Translations under genes and position numbers: made by a program
Shown: one piece after another, positions 13,715-22,944 of the stretch
Position numbering within the stretch: the stretch's first letter is position 1
Layout: every line of letters begins with the position of its first letter
The notes under the pieces: model-generated
Database searches by the model: none
What the model was told of the DNA's origin: nothing
What the model saw: the letters and a program-made list of their open reading frames with translations, nothing else
IMG/VR virus record: IMGVR_UViG_3300010403_000035
Location: 1-41,834 of that record
Source of the DNA: a virus
Strand: one strand, 5' to 3'
Length of the DNA stretch: 41,834 nucleotides

Positions 13715-16700
13715 GATCGTTACCTACAGCGTAGACTCTGATTTTGAGATTGAACTCGATCAGAACACAGAAGTAACTGTTGTTCTTGGCGCTGTTGGTA
13801 TCTCGGGTCCTGCTGGTCCTCCGGGTCCTCCGGGTCCTCCCGGCACTGAACCCGGTCCTCCCGGAGATACCGGCGTTACTGGTCCCCAAGGAGAAGCTGG
13901 CCCAGAAGGCCCTGAAGGTCCGACTGGTCCCGCTGGCCCTGCAGGGGCTGTGGGTGCATCCCTTTTAATTAAGGGTACAGTAGTTGATGAAGTAGACCTT
14001 CCTGATACTGGGAACACTCTAGGAGATGCTTATACTGTTACATCGTATGATCCTGCGCATTTGTTTGCATATACTGGCTTGCCTGATCCTGATGATTGGG
14101 TAGATACAGGTACGTTTCAGGGGCAGACAGGGGCTACTGGTCCAACTGGACCAGCAGGTGCTACTGGCGCTACAGGTCCAATTGGTCCCAAAGGTAATAC
14201 CGGTAATACTGGCGCTACGGGTCCTGAAGGTCCAGTCGGTCCTACTGGTGTTGCTGGCCCAATAGGGCCAACAGGCCCTACTGGTGCTACTGGTCCAGCT
14301 GGTGCTACTGGTCCTGCCAGTACTGTTCCAGGACCTACAGGACCTACTGGATCGACTGGTGCCACTGGTCCTACTGGTCCTGCTGGTGCAACTGGTCCTA
14401 CTGGTTCTGTTGGCCCCGCTGGCCCTACTGGCCCACAAGGCATTAAGGGCGATACGGGTGGAGGCGTTCGTGTACTAGGGTCTGTTTCTGCGCTTGTGGA
14501 CTGCCCTACGACAGGTAATGCTCTTGCTGATGCCTATGTCCTTACGTCTTTTACCCCGGATCATTTGGGTGTTTGCACCGCGCTTCCGAATACATGGCTT
14601 GATGTAGGTGTGTTTGCAGGGCCTACGGGCGCTACTGGCCCTGCTGGTCCTACTGGCAGTACTGGTGCTACCGGTCCTGCTGGTGGTGCTGGCCCACAAG
14701 GCCCTATTGGTCCCGCTGGTCCCGGCGTTATTCCCGGCGTCATGCCGGGAGATGCTGCTAAATTCCTTAAGAAAGGACCCACTGGCACTACGGATACACA
14801 GTGGAATTTTGTTACTAAAACTGACGTAGGGCTTAGCAACGTCGATAATACATCGGATGCCAGCAAACCTATTTCTTCTGCAGGAGTAACTGCGCTAGCA
14901 GATAAGCTTGCTAAAGATGGCTCTATAGCCATGACTGGTAATTTACCGGCTGGTGGGTTTAAAGTTACTGGACTTGGAGCACCGACAGCTAACACGGATA
15001 GCGCTACGAAGCTCTATGTAGACGACTTAACGGTTACGGTTCCGCCAAACTTGACATCGTGGATTGGGCCACTCTCGCACCCATCGCTGCCAGCACCACC
15101 GAAGATCAAGGCGAAGGGTGTCGAGCGGGATATCTTCGAGTTTGCAGACGGGGCGGTGCAGAGAAATGCATCGTTAGGCTCATCCGACTACACCGCCGTA
15201 TTTGAAGCTGCTTTCCAGAGCGGCGAGTCAGTGTTTTTGCCAAATGGAGCTTATGTGATCCGCACCCCAATACTTTTGGGGAGTGCGAGCTTGGGCGACC
15301 CACCTAGCGACGCTCCGATATGCTTTCGTGGGCAGGGGTCTGGCTCTAAAATTCAAGTGTGGTCGGGTATGACGGCGGAACTCGCGTCTATCTTCCAGAT
15401 ACATGCGACGGCTACTCCCACTCTCGCTAACATCATCACGCACACTTTTAGGGACCTGCATTTTAATGCACAGGCTATAACGGCGGCACATCCCGAAGGT
15501 GGAGCAGCTCATGGGCTGAGTATGTTCGACTTGGCGTTTTCAAAGGTATTATTTGACAACTGCCTTTTCCTCGGGGGCACGACTACACCAACTGGAAATC
15601 TGGTAGGGGCCGGTTACATCGACTCGTTTATCAACACGCACCAATGCTATGGAGAAACATATACGGGGTGCGTGTTTGTGGGCGCGACTGACTCGGGAAT
15701 TTATGCAAGTGGCGATTTGAGTGACTTTGACAGCAGGTTAGAGGATATGGACGGTGTAGGCGGGCTGGTGGATAATTGTAAGTTTTGGAGGTGTAGCAAC
15801 GGTGTATCGTTGAAGCGTAATTATAACGACATGACCATCCGCAATTGTCGGATGGTCGAGTGCTCGCGAGGAATTGCTTCTGGGACTAGTGGAAGTCCGG
15901 TTGTGCTTGCAAGTCACGGGAAGAGGGTGATCATAGAAAACGTCAAGATGAAGCGGATGATCTCTCGCCCAATCTGCTTGTATGGATCGCCGGGGGTGTC
16001 CATACGGGATGTGGAGATCGAGGACTTTGGGGCGACGTTGACAGGGACATCAGGGTCGACTTCGGCGGATGGTGCGGAACTCGCAGCAGTAGAGCTGTCA
16101 AGCTGCCCCGACTGGCGTATTGACAATCTTACGGTGCGGCAGACGGGGGCTTACGCAAAATTGCAAACTAGTTTAGGAGCGGCACCTACTGATGGACCTA
16201 TTGCCCTGAAAATTGGGAAAGACCCGGACTATGCCGACGGATCGACGGGTGGCATCGGCACGCGGATGAAGTGTTACGGAGTGTATCGGGCGGTATTGGA
16301 AGAGGGGTGGGACGGCGTTACCGGTACCCCTGTGAACGCTGATACTGGCGCTAACTATTTTAACATGACTAATAACTATGGGGGTCGGACTAGTACGCCG
16401 TCTCCGGCACCGGTCGTTCCCAGTGTTATTGTTCAGCCCACTCCTACATCTTCTCCTACAGTATCAGGTTCGATCTACCAAGGTAGATTGCTTACCATGA
16501 AGAAGACAATTGATATCGGTAATATCCTCGCGGGCGCGCGTGCCTCTTTCCCCATGACCTTGACCGGCATTAAGCCGGGGGATGTGATTGAGGGCTGGTC
16601 TGCTGCCTCGGCAACAGTTACGGATTACCCGGAGGGATTGGTTATTAATCCGCAGATTTCCGGGGACGATACTATTCTTTTCTTTCTGCACAATGTTTCT

Positions 16701-16772
16701 ACCGTCTCAGGTGGTATCAACGTGCCTGAGCTGACTTATACCGTTAACGTGCGGCTGTCGCGACCATCATAA
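13707..16772 (+). CDS. collagen-like tail fibre/spike with beta-helix, 1021 aa
   Basis: After a short anchor ([20 protein letters not shown]) come Gly-X-Y repeats in three blocks (about residues 34-83, 141-245 and 306-345), rich in GPTGPTG and GATGPAG. Each gap between blocks holds a 50-residue module ([19 protein letters not shown] and [19 protein letters not shown]). A fibre linker follows ([19 protein letters not shown], then SATKLYVDD), then a right-handed beta-helix of pectate-lyase type (about 460-900; [35 protein letters not shown]) and a C-terminal beta domain. It likely binds or degrades host surface glycans. GAGGAGG is upstream, and the ATG overlaps the preceding gene. Confidence 0.85.
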   Translation: MNKIVTYSVDSDFEIELDQNTEVTVVLGAVGISGPAGPPGPPGPPGTEPGPPGDTGVTGPQGEAGPEGPEGPTGPAGPAGAVGASLLIKGTVVDEVDLPDTGNTLGDAYTVTSYDPAHLFAYTGLPDPDDWVDTGTFQGQTGATGPTGPAGATGATGPIGPKGNTGNTGATGPEGPVGPTGVAGPIGPTGPTGATGPAGATGPASTVPGPTGPTGSTGATGPTGPAGATGPTGSVGPAGPTGPQGIKGDTGGGVRVLGSVSALVDCPTTGNALADAYVLTSFTPDHLGVCTALPNTWLDVGVFAGPTGATGPAGPTGSTGATGPAGGAGPQGPIGPAGPGVIPGVMPGDAAKFLKKGPTGTTDTQWNFVTKTDVGLSNVDNTSDASKPISSAGVTALADKLAKDGSIAMTGNLPAGGFKVTGLGAPTANTDSATKLYVDDLTVTVPPNLTSWIGPLSHPSLPAPPKIKAKGVERDIFEFADGAVQRNASLGSSDYTAVFEAAFQSGESVFLPNGAYVIRTPILLGSASLGDPPSDAPICFRGQGSGSKIQVWSGMTAELASIFQIHATATPTLANIITHTFRDLHFNAQAITAAHPEGGAAHGLSMFDLAFSKVLFDNCLFLGGTTTPTGNLVGAGYIDSFINTHQCYGETYTGCVFVGATDSGIYASGDLSDFDSRLEDMDGVGGLVDNCKFWRCSNGVSLKRNYNDMTIRNCRMVECSRGIASGTSGSPVVLASHGKRVIIENVKMKRMISRPICLYGSPGVSIRDVEIEDFGATLTGTSGSTSADGAELAAVELSSCPDWRIDNLTVRQTGAYAKLQTSLGAAPTDGPIALKIGKDPDYADGSTGGIGTRMKCYGVYRAVLEEGWDGVTGTPVNADTGANYFNMTNNYGGRTSTPSPAPVVPSVIVQPTPTSSPTVSGSIYQGRLLTMKKTIDIGNILAGARASFPMTLTGIKPGDVIEGWSAASATVTDYPEGLVINPQISGDDTILFFLHNVSTVSGGINVPELTYTVNVRLSRPS

Positions 16773-16775
16773 AAA

Positions 16776-16791
16776 TTACCCGCACGGGTAA
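16776..16791. repeat. dispersed palindrome copy 8 (intergenic)
   Basis: TTACCCGCACGGGTAA, with perfect arms plus one more pair (A16775/T16792) and a central CA step. It lies 14 bases before the TTG start at 16806, with a separate GGGAGG between. The same 16 bases recur at 30010. Confidence 0.9.
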
Positions 16792-16805
16792 TATGGGAGG
16801 TAATT

Positions 16806-17834
16806 TTGCCCATTACTGTAAAGCACTTTAAGGTAAGTGATAAAGCGGATGGACAGGACGTTTCCCTGTTGCAGCCGTCTGACTGGAATGAAGATCATGT
16901 CTTTAAGGTAAACACCAAGAGTTTGGTAGGGAACAGCACTACTACTTTATCTGATGCAGATAATATTAGAGTTAGTTCTGATTTTAAATTGGAAGATGGT
17001 ATGCTGAGCCTCGATGTTTCGGATGGGGCAATAGTAACTGCTAGCGCTACCGATGATACTTTTCAGTCTCGTGTACTTACTGCCTCCCCTACGGTTTCGT
17101 GGGAGCTGCCTGCTACGCCTGCTCCTCCTGCTGACGGTCAGGTAAAAGCAAACGTCGTAGATAGAAGCATTACGCTTGCCAAAATGGAGCTTGGTCCGAC
17201 AGGAGGAGAGATACTTTATTACGATAAGACTAGTAAGGCCCCTGCTAGGTTGCCTTATGGCACGAAGGGCATGGTGCTGCAGACTGGCACTGCTGAAGTT
17301 ACCGGTCCCCCTGTTGTAGCTGCTACTAACCCCGCTTGGGTGTTTTCTGGTTTTCCGCATGCTGTTCTTCAAGGGCAGAAAACTAGTACTGAAGGCGGCA
17401 TTAATGCTACGGCTTGGACAACGAGACTGCTAGCTACAGAGCTTTATGATCTGTTTGATCTGGTGCTGATCCAGACGGAGGGCACTCCTGCGGTAGGCAC
17501 AAACAGATTTCGTTTGGTAGCTGGAACTTATGTAGTGGAGTGGAGCGCTCCAGCGTTTTCAGTAAATGTACATCTGACTCGTCTGTTAAATTTTACAGAT
17601 ACAGTTGTACTAGGGTATGGGACGACTGAGTTTTCTTATGCCCAGAGTGCTCATGATACTACTCAAACCCGGTCTGTTGGTATCGCTAAATTTACCATTG
17701 CGGCTGGTAAGGACCTAGTGCTCCAGCATCGGGCCACCGTTGCAAATACTGCGAATGGACTTGGTATTGTTAATTCTTTTGCGACAGGAAGCCCGGATAT
17801 TTTTAGCGTGGTAAAAATCTGGCGGGTGGCGTGA
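16806..17834 (+). CDS. tail fibre protein with C-terminal jelly-roll-like domain, 342 aa
   Basis: The N-terminus MPITVKHFKVSDKADGQDVS and LLQPSDWNEDH match a common phage fibre attachment segment. The middle is low in complexity. The C-terminal 130 residues (FRLVAGTYVVEWSAPAFSVN, then IAKFTIAAGKDLVLQHRA) look like a TNF/C1q-like beta-sandwich used for receptor binding. The start is a TTG 5 bases after GGGAGG, an unusual start codon but the only one close to the site and agreeing with the conserved N-terminus. Confidence 0.75.
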   Translation: MPITVKHFKVSDKADGQDVSLLQPSDWNEDHVFKVNTKSLVGNSTTTLSDADNIRVSSDFKLEDGMLSLDVSDGAIVTASATDDTFQSRVLTASPTVSWELPATPAPPADGQVKANVVDRSITLAKMELGPTGGEILYYDKTSKAPARLPYGTKGMVLQTGTAEVTGPPVVAATNPAWVFSGFPHAVLQGQKTSTEGGINATAWTTRLLATELYDLFDLVLIQTEGTPAVGTNRFRLVAGTYVVEWSAPAFSVNVHLTRLLNFTDTVVLGYGTTEFSYAQSAHDTTQTRSVGIAKFTIAAGKDLVLQHRATVANTANGLGIVNSFATGSPDIFSVVKIWRVA

Positions 17835-17841
17835 CGGTGAG

Positions 17842-18027
17842 ATGGGCGCACTCATTGTGCTGGCAATGATGATGTATCTAAACGGGCACCATCCCAAGGA
17901 GCATTACTTGCCTCCGAAAGGCGAAAATCTCCAGCATGATACTTGTTGTGGCTATCGGGGTTGTGATCGACATAATCACTTTTCTGGCCGTTACTGTGGT
18001 CAACCGTGGGAGAATGATCCAAGATGA
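17842..18027 (+). CDS. small protein with hydrophobic N-terminus, 61 aa
   Basis: The frame opens MGALIVLAMMMYLNGHHPKE after GGTGAG and its stop overlaps the next ATG (ATGA at 18024-18027), which supports it. The first 13 residues are hydrophobic, and the rest is rich in His, Cys and Gly. Another small frame lies inside it in a different phase (17936-18034). Only one of the two halves may be meaningful. Lysis accessory proteins are sometimes nested like this, but I see no lipobox. Confidence 0.45.
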   Translation: MGALIVLAMMMYLNGHHPKEHYLPPKGENLQHDTCCGYRGCDRHNHFSGRYCGQPWENDPR

Positions 18028-18034
18028 CAAGTGA
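17936..18034 (+). CDS. nested 32-aa single-span membrane peptide, candidate
   Basis: In a second reading frame inside the 61-aa gene, the ATG at 17936 opens MILVVAIGVVIDIITFLAVT, then VVNRGRMIQDDK and a TGA. It is one clear membrane span with a positively charged end. The ribosome binding site is weak (AAAGGCG 12 or more bases upstream). It could be a lysis-related peptide or a chance frame. Confidence 0.35.
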   Translation: MILVVAIGVVIDIITFLAVTVVNRGRMIQDDK

Positions 18035-18302
18035 TATCATGCAGTTCTTCGCGTATGCGCACTTAAAGCCGCAACTGAAGGAGATCAGTCGTCCTTTTGG
18101 AGAGCTGGCTGAATGGATTACTGAGACGCTACCAGACAATGCTGAGCGTACTACCGCTTTGCGTAAGCTGTTGGAAGCTAAGGACTGCGCAGTGCGTGCT
18201 TTGCTCTATATGGAAGAGAAAGTACAACTCTCTGGGCAGCGTCGTGACTATAAGAAAGAAGGAGACGACGATGGGTACAGAGACCTATCTGCAGGAGACT
18301 GA
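18024..18302 (+). CDS. conserved small phage protein, 92 aa
   Basis: The protein opens MTSDIMQFFAYAHLKPQLKE and continues with ISRPFGELAEWITETLPDNA and TTALRKLLEAKDCAVRALLY. This helical pattern is familiar from many phage small proteins of unknown role. The ATG overlaps the stop of the 61-aa gene. The end overlaps the next gene by 32 bases in another frame. Confidence 0.7.
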   Translation: MTSDIMQFFAYAHLKPQLKEISRPFGELAEWITETLPDNAERTTALRKLLEAKDCAVRALLYMEEKVQLSGQRRDYKKEGDDDGYRDLSAGD

Positions 18303-18450
18303 GCCACAGCAAGAGGATTTGTTTATTAAGCTTTTACCGGAGCATATGACACCAAGGTACATCGTGCAGGTAAGTGATAACCCTGACGATCTACCGCCGC
18401 CTCCACTTAAACCCGCTAACTACGACACAAAGGAGAATGGAAATGGCTAG
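18271..18450 (+). CDS. hypothetical protein, 59 aa
   Basis: A clean AAGGAG lies 7 bases before the ATG at 18271, giving MGTETYLQETEPQQEDLFIK. The protein is acidic with a proline-rich segment (DDLPPPPLKPANYDTK). The frame extends upstream, but the ribosome binding site fixes this start. It overlaps both neighbours. No family recognised. Confidence 0.6.
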   Translation: MGTETYLQETEPQQEDLFIKLLPEHMTPRYIVQVSDNPDDLPPPPLKPANYDTKENGNG

Positions 18451-18874
18451 GGAAATGCTTAGAACTAAGGATGTTGATAATGCGCCCGCTGATGCCTCAG
18501 GGCTTGTTGAGCCTGTATACGATGTGGCAGTTGACGAGCTTAACCAAGAAGAAATTCAAATACTGGCTACTGAAGTAGAAAAAGAGAAGCGTCAGGTAGC
18601 ACTTGACCAGCAGGATATAGACCAGAAGGCGTTGGCGATAAATTCCAAAATAGCGACCGAGGAAGCGTGGGATAAGAAAGTCGCTAAGGTGGAAGCCAAG
18701 GTCAATAGGATTGTAGCCCCATTTAAAGGATACGAAGACAGAAAAGCCGACGCTAGAAAATTGGATGAAGCTCAGCTAAAAGTATATGAAAATGAAATTA
18801 ATAGTAAAGAAAAGGCTGAAACTAAAAGGATTGAGGCTCCAAAAGCCGAGCCTAGGAAGGCCGAAGTAAAATAA
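18443..18874 (+). CDS. charged coiled-coil protein, 143 aa
   Basis: The ATG at 18443 is 7 bases after AGGAG. An ATG at 18437 is too close to it. The protein is highly charged and helical (ELNQEEIQILATEVEKEKRQ, then KVAKVEAKVNRIVAPFKGYE) with a Lys/Glu/Ala tail, consistent with a coiled coil. It directly precedes the large tail protein, with no gap. Possibly a structural or chaperone protein; no family recognised. Confidence 0.6.
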   Translation: MAREMLRTKDVDNAPADASGLVEPVYDVAVDELNQEEIQILATEVEKEKRQVALDQQDIDQKALAINSKIATEEAWDKKVAKVEAKVNRIVAPFKGYEDRKADARKLDEAQLKVYENEINSKEKAETKRIEAPKAEPRKAEVK

Positions 18875-21220
18875 GTGGTCGCCTATAAGGTTGATACCTT
18901 TGGGGGTATGATCCCGGCAATGAGCGATGAGCTTTTGCCGGGTTATGCCGCTGCTTTGTCTGAAAATACGTGGTTGTACTCTGGGAGCTTGGTAGGTTTA
19001 CCGGCTCCCAAATTCCTCAAAGATTTGCTAATTCCTGACTCTGGTAAGGTCTATCGTATTCCTGCTTCGTATGATCGTTCTACGTATCTTTATAATTCGA
19101 TCTGGATAGAATTTACCAATATAGACACGGACGTAGTTAGAGCACCTGTGTTTGGCGATGTGCATGATAGATACTATTATGCTTCCACTTCTTTTCCTCC
19201 CAGATATAACACCCGTGCACGCATAAAATCAGGTACGGAAGGTTCAGTAGAGGCTCGTGCTTGGCTATTGGGTGTACCTACGCCAACTGAGCCGCCGGAC
19301 CTTGTGGTGACTGGTGGTTCTATTGAAGCTGATAATGTACGCGTGGCTACGACTGTGGCTGGCGTGTTGGCTACGGATTATTGGGAAGGTAAAACAGTAG
19401 ACAGCATTAAACTCGTTAAGGACGATAGGATTTTTATCAAGGACCAAGCTGGTTCTATTGCCTACGAGAACGGCATTTATATCGTTCAGGCTGGAGCAGG
19501 GACCGACCACCTCACGCCTGTAGCTCCGATCCGTGCTACCGACATGAACACCGGAGATAAGTTTCCAAGTAAATTTTTTAAGGTTATGGAAGGCACCGTT
19601 AATGGCGGTTCTTCTTGGAAGATCACCAACCCGCCGCCCCCCTCATTAGCTCCTGTTTTAGGTACAGACCCTATTACATCCGAGGAGGTCTCATTATTAC
19701 CCCTGCAGGTAACAAGGGCGTATGTTTATACATGGGTAACTGAATACGACGAGGAAAGTGCTCCCAGCCCGCCTGCTTTAGTTACAGGCATACAAGACGG
19801 TGCGTGGGAGCTTAGCGGTATAAGTCCGCCGCCTACGTCGGATCAGGGGTTTGTAGTTGATCCAAATGCTGAACGGTGGATAACTAAAACAAGAATATAC
19901 CGTACGATCACTTCTAATCAGGGGGTAGCTTCGTTTTTCTTTGTAGCAGAACAAGCGTGCACGTTACCTACTTACAATGATACGCTTAAAGACGACGAAG
20001 TATCGACTAATGCGCAGCTTGAGAGTTTCTCTTGGACGCCTCCACCACCCGACTTAGAAGGTTTTGTGGTGATGTGGAACGGGATTATAGCGGGGTGGCG
20101 AGAGAACGAATTATGGATGTGTGAGCCGTATCGCCCGCATGCATGGCCAGCTTCATATGTTTTGACGATGGAATATCCGATAGTTGGGCTAGGCGTTGCG
20201 GGCCAGACTTTAGTTGTTTGCACTGGTGGTAACCCGGTTACAGTCAATGGCTCTCTCCCGGAACATATGACTACTGCCAAAGTAGCTGCCTTTGAGCCGT
20301 GCACCTCACGTGGTAGTATTTTAAGCTCAGATGCAGGCGTGTTGTTTGTAAGCCCGAATGGGTTAGTTCTTTGCAATCAGACAGGCGCAGCTAATATAAC
20401 CAAGGATTTGCTGACACGCGACAAATGGCGGAAATATACTGGCGAAGCAAAATTAAGAGCTGCTTGGCTGGGGTCGGCTTATTATGCGTTCGGTAGTATA
20501 AGTCCGGGGGTGTTTGAGCTTACTGGACCTGTTGGTATACCTGTTGGTAGCACCTCTGAGCATGGTGGGTGGGCTGGTTCGCATAATGATTTTATAGTAA
20601 CTGGACCGAGTATGGGGAGCGGTTTTACTGAGGGGTTTGATCTTGGATTTGGTGGTCCTGGTTCTACGAATACCCCAATGCCCGATTGGATATCCAAGTT
20701 TGACGAGACGGGAGCACGCAACGGGATACTCATTGATCCTACGAACCAACGGATTGCGTTTAACCTTCTTACAAGTGAGTTACCTGTTTTAGGGGTGCAG
20801 AATGATCCGTGGTCTGGTGAAGTACTTATACTGAGAGATGGTAAAGTTAGTTGGTTGGACGTTAGCAACGTAAACAACTCCGTAGAACCCGGACGTTGGA
20901 AGTCCAGAATATACCAAACCCCAGATAAGAAAAACCTAGCTGCAGCTAAGGTTTATTTTAGGGAGACGTTTGAACTTCCTGAGTTAGGCACGTTAAGAAA
21001 CACTTCTCCTCAGGAAAAACTGGGACCAAACCAATGGGGTCTGTGCAGGTTTTACGCTGACGGAAGATTGATTTATACTCAAGAGCTAAGAACTTCTGGT
21101 GAACTATGGAGACTTCCTTCGGGGTTCACGGCGGATTTTTGGCAGTACGAAATAGAGACAAGACTTAAGATACTTAACATTCAGATCGCATCCAGTGTGA
21201 AGGAGCTTGGAAGTCAATGA
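18875..21220 (+). CDS. large tail structural protein, 781 aa
   Basis: A GTG immediately follows the previous TAA and gives MVAYKVDTFGGMIPAMSDEL. The long beta-rich sequence includes a fibronectin-like stretch (TRAYVYTWVTEYDEESAPSP) and a repeat-rich region (MWNGIIAGWRENELWMCEPY, VFVSPN-type turns) that recalls a propeller, as in tail nozzle or hub proteins of podophages. Size and position between fibre genes and internal proteins fit a T7 gp12-like nozzle role, which is an inference. A dispersed palindrome lies inside, encoding LPLQV. Confidence 0.6.
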   Translation: MVAYKVDTFGGMIPAMSDELLPGYAAALSENTWLYSGSLVGLPAPKFLKDLLIPDSGKVYRIPASYDRSTYLYNSIWIEFTNIDTDVVRAPVFGDVHDRYYYASTSFPPRYNTRARIKSGTEGSVEARAWLLGVPTPTEPPDLVVTGGSIEADNVRVATTVAGVLATDYWEGKTVDSIKLVKDDRIFIKDQAGSIAYENGIYIVQAGAGTDHLTPVAPIRATDMNTGDKFPSKFFKVMEGTVNGGSSWKITNPPPPSLAPVLGTDPITSEEVSLLPLQVTRAYVYTWVTEYDEESAPSPPALVTGIQDGAWELSGISPPPTSDQGFVVDPNAERWITKTRIYRTITSNQGVASFFFVAEQACTLPTYNDTLKDDEVSTNAQLESFSWTPPPPDLEGFVVMWNGIIAGWRENELWMCEPYRPHAWPASYVLTMEYPIVGLGVAGQTLVVCTGGNPVTVNGSLPEHMTTAKVAAFEPCTSRGSILSSDAGVLFVSPNGLVLCNQTGAANITKDLLTRDKWRKYTGEAKLRAAWLGSAYYAFGSISPGVFELTGPVGIPVGSTSEHGGWAGSHNDFIVTGPSMGSGFTEGFDLGFGGPGSTNTPMPDWISKFDETGARNGILIDPTNQRIAFNLLTSELPVLGVQNDPWSGEVLILRDGKVSWLDVSNVNNSVEPGRWKSRIYQTPDKKNLAAAKVYFRETFELPELGTLRNTSPQEKLGPNQWGLCRFYADGRLIYTQELRTSGELWRLPSGFTADFWQYEIETRLKILNIQIASSVKELGSQ
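19697..19712. repeat. dispersed palindrome copy 9 (inside tail protein gene)
   Basis: TTACCCCTGCAGGTAA, with perfect arms and a central TG step. It encodes LPLQV. It is identical to the copy at 27116, but there it is read in a different frame (TPAGN). Confidence 0.9.
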
Positions 21221-21462
21221 AAATTCCTACTAAAGCTCCTGCACGACATAATAAATTTACGGCTATTCCCGAGCCAAAGCCCACTATCGAAAGCTTAGTA
21301 CAGGTGTGTAATGCTCTTAAGGAAGCGGTGGAGATAATAACCAATCAACGCTCGCGCGGGCAAGGACGTACAGCGTCTCCAACATGGGGTGAGCTTGTCA
21401 ATGCAGGTGTGGTAACTGAAGATCAGCTACCTGCACTGCAGGATGGTAGGGTGGTTGAGTAA
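21217..21462 (+). CDS. hypothetical protein, 81 aa
   Basis: The ATG overlaps the stop of the tail gene (ATGA at 21217-21220). The protein begins MKIPTKAPARHNKFTAIPEP, has a helical middle (LVQVCNALKEAVEIITNQRS) and ends near WGELVNAGVVTEDQLPALQ. Similar small proteins occur at this place in podophages; function unknown. Confidence 0.6.
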   Translation: MKIPTKAPARHNKFTAIPEPKPTIESLVQVCNALKEAVEIITNQRSRGQGRTASPTWGELVNAGVVTEDQLPALQDGRVVE

Positions 21463-21467
21463 AGAGC

Positions 21468-21917
21468 GTGATTGAGTTTGGTAGAGCTGACCACGGGAAG
21501 AGGATTGCGGAGGCGGCTGGTTTTATATGTGGCCCTAGCGATATTGTTATTAGTCGGACGGACGAATGGGGGAAGCTCCTCGGTGGGGTTGTTTATTATG
21601 ACTATACGGGAAAAAGCATATCAATGCATGTTGCTGGTTTTACTCCTAGATGGATTAATCCTGAAATGTTATGGGTTACTTTTGACTATCCGTTTGTTCA
21701 GTTGAAGTGCGCTTCGATATTTTGTCAGATACGATCTAGTAACCTTAAAGTTCTTGAGTTTGTTAAGAAAATAGGATTTAAGCGGGAAGTTGTAATACCT
21801 GAAGTTTTCCCCGATGGGGACATGGTAGTTGGCAGACTAAGAGCTGAAGAGTGCCGGTGGCTTAATATCAAGCCTAGGCATATTACCTCTGGAGGTAAGA
21901 ATGGGTGGAAAGTCTAG
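21468..21917 (+). CDS. GNAT-like acetyltransferase-fold protein, 149 aa
   Basis: The frame starts at a GTG (MIEFGRADHGKRIAEAAGFI). The pattern GGVVYYDYTGKSISMHVAGF, then FCQIRSSNLKVLEFVKKIGFKRE resembles the GNAT fold, with the Asn-x-x-x-x-x-Phe-x-x-x-x-Gly-Phe end signature. Such proteins are common in podophage structural blocks and may modify virion or host proteins; the substrate is unknown. Its 3' end overlaps the next gene and includes a dispersed palindrome. Confidence 0.7.
   Translation: MIEFGRADHGKRIAEAAGFICGPSDIVISRTDEWGKLLGGVVYYDYTGKSISMHVAGFTPRWINPEMLWVTFDYPFVQLKCASIFCQIRSSNLKVLEFVKKIGFKREVVIPEVFPDGDMVVGRLRAEECRWLNIKPRHITSGGKNGWKV
21883..21898. repeat. dispersed palindrome copy 10 (overlaps ribosome binding site)
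   Basis: TTACCTCTGGAGGTAA, with perfect arms and a central TG step. It supplies GGAGG for the ATG at 21901 and lies within the last codons of the GNAT-like gene. Confidence 0.9.
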
Positions 21918-22932
21918 CGCTCCATCGCCGCCAGACTATGGTCCTCTGATCAAGGCGAACGAGAAAACTTCTGCGTTTGCGATGAAGCTCGCCCAAGACC
22001 AATGGGATTGGGCAAGGAAAGTCTACGACGAAAATAAGGGACTGATGACGGATACAAATACCTCGTTTTTAAAGTCAATGGAAGATGCACGTATAGCGAG
22101 TGAAGAAGATAGACAGAGATATAAAAATATCTACCAGCCGCAGGAAGATCGTATGGTTCACGATCTTCAGACTTATGACACACCTGAAAGACGTGACAAG
22201 GAAACGGGTGCAGCTCAAGCTAATGTAGCGCAGCAGTTCCAAGGAGCACGTGATCAGGCTACGGCTCAGCTAGAGTCCTATGGTGTTAACCCAAGTGCTA
22301 CACGCTTTGCCGCTATGGACAAGGGCATGCGTGTTCAAGAAGCTATGGGTAAAGCCGCTGCAGGGACTAACGCAGCAACAAGCGTAGAGGACAAAGGGCG
22401 CGCACTCAGAGCCGCAGCCATAGATATTGGTAAGGGCTATCCGGGGTCGTATACTGCTGCGGGACAGCTAGGTATTAACGCTGGTGGGCAAGCGCAGCAA
22501 GGAACCAACCAAGCTTATCAGACTGGTGCACAAGCTATGGGCACCGGCCCTGAATGGCTAGGCGGTTCTAACCAAGCTTTAGGAAATTGGGGCAACGCAC
22601 TTAACAACCAGTACACTAACCAGCTCGGGCAGTTCAACGCTAACCAGAGCGCGTCCAGTGGGTGGGGGAGCGCCTTGGGCATGCTTGGCGGCATGGCGTT
22701 GAAGCATTGGGGCTTTGATGACGGCGGCGCTGTATCCCCGGAGATGAGCCCCTCTAGGGGCGCGGTGGAAGACGATGTGCATGCCGCAGTGAACGTGGGT
22801 GAGTTTGTTGTCCCTGCAGATACTGTGAGCTGGCTTGGTGAGAAGCATTTCCATAAACTGACTGAAAAAGCGCGAGAAGAACGTGCTGAAGCGCAAGCCG
22901 TGCCGACAGATATTCAGCCTACTTACTCGTAG
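21901..22932 (+). CDS. internal virion/ejection-type protein, 343 aa
   Basis: The protein starts MGGKSSAPSPPDYGPLIKAN, typical of small internal virion proteins. It is Gln/Ala/Gly-rich with helices, then a Gly/Asn/Gln-rich region. The end contains the recurring phage motif VNVGEFVVPADTVSWLGEKH followed by FHKLTEKAREER. It is first of three consecutive large proteins whose sizes rise as in the T7 gp14/15/16 ejection set. Role inferred from that order. Confidence 0.65.
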   Translation: MGGKSSAPSPPDYGPLIKANEKTSAFAMKLAQDQWDWARKVYDENKGLMTDTNTSFLKSMEDARIASEEDRQRYKNIYQPQEDRMVHDLQTYDTPERRDKETGAAQANVAQQFQGARDQATAQLESYGVNPSATRFAAMDKGMRVQEAMGKAAAGTNAATSVEDKGRALRAAAIDIGKGYPGSYTAAGQLGINAGGQAQQGTNQAYQTGAQAMGTGPEWLGGSNQALGNWGNALNNQYTNQLGQFNANQSASSGWGSALGMLGGMALKHWGFDDGGAVSPEMSPSRGAVEDDVHAAVNVGEFVVPADTVSWLGEKHFHKLTEKAREERAEAQAVPTDIQPTYS

Positions 22933-22938
22933 AGGTAA
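22923..22938. repeat. dispersed palindrome, near-copy (before 880-aa gene)
   Basis: TTACTCGTAGAGGTAA, one base off in the left arm, with a central TA step. GAGG in the right arm is the ribosome binding site for the ATG at 22945. It also covers the stop of the previous gene. Confidence 0.7.
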
Positions 22939-22944
22939 ACTCCG

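Noticed and set aside
14019-14443. Leftward open frames full of GPVGPVAP or SCTSRTSRT
   Set aside because: These are antisense readings of the collagen-like repeats.
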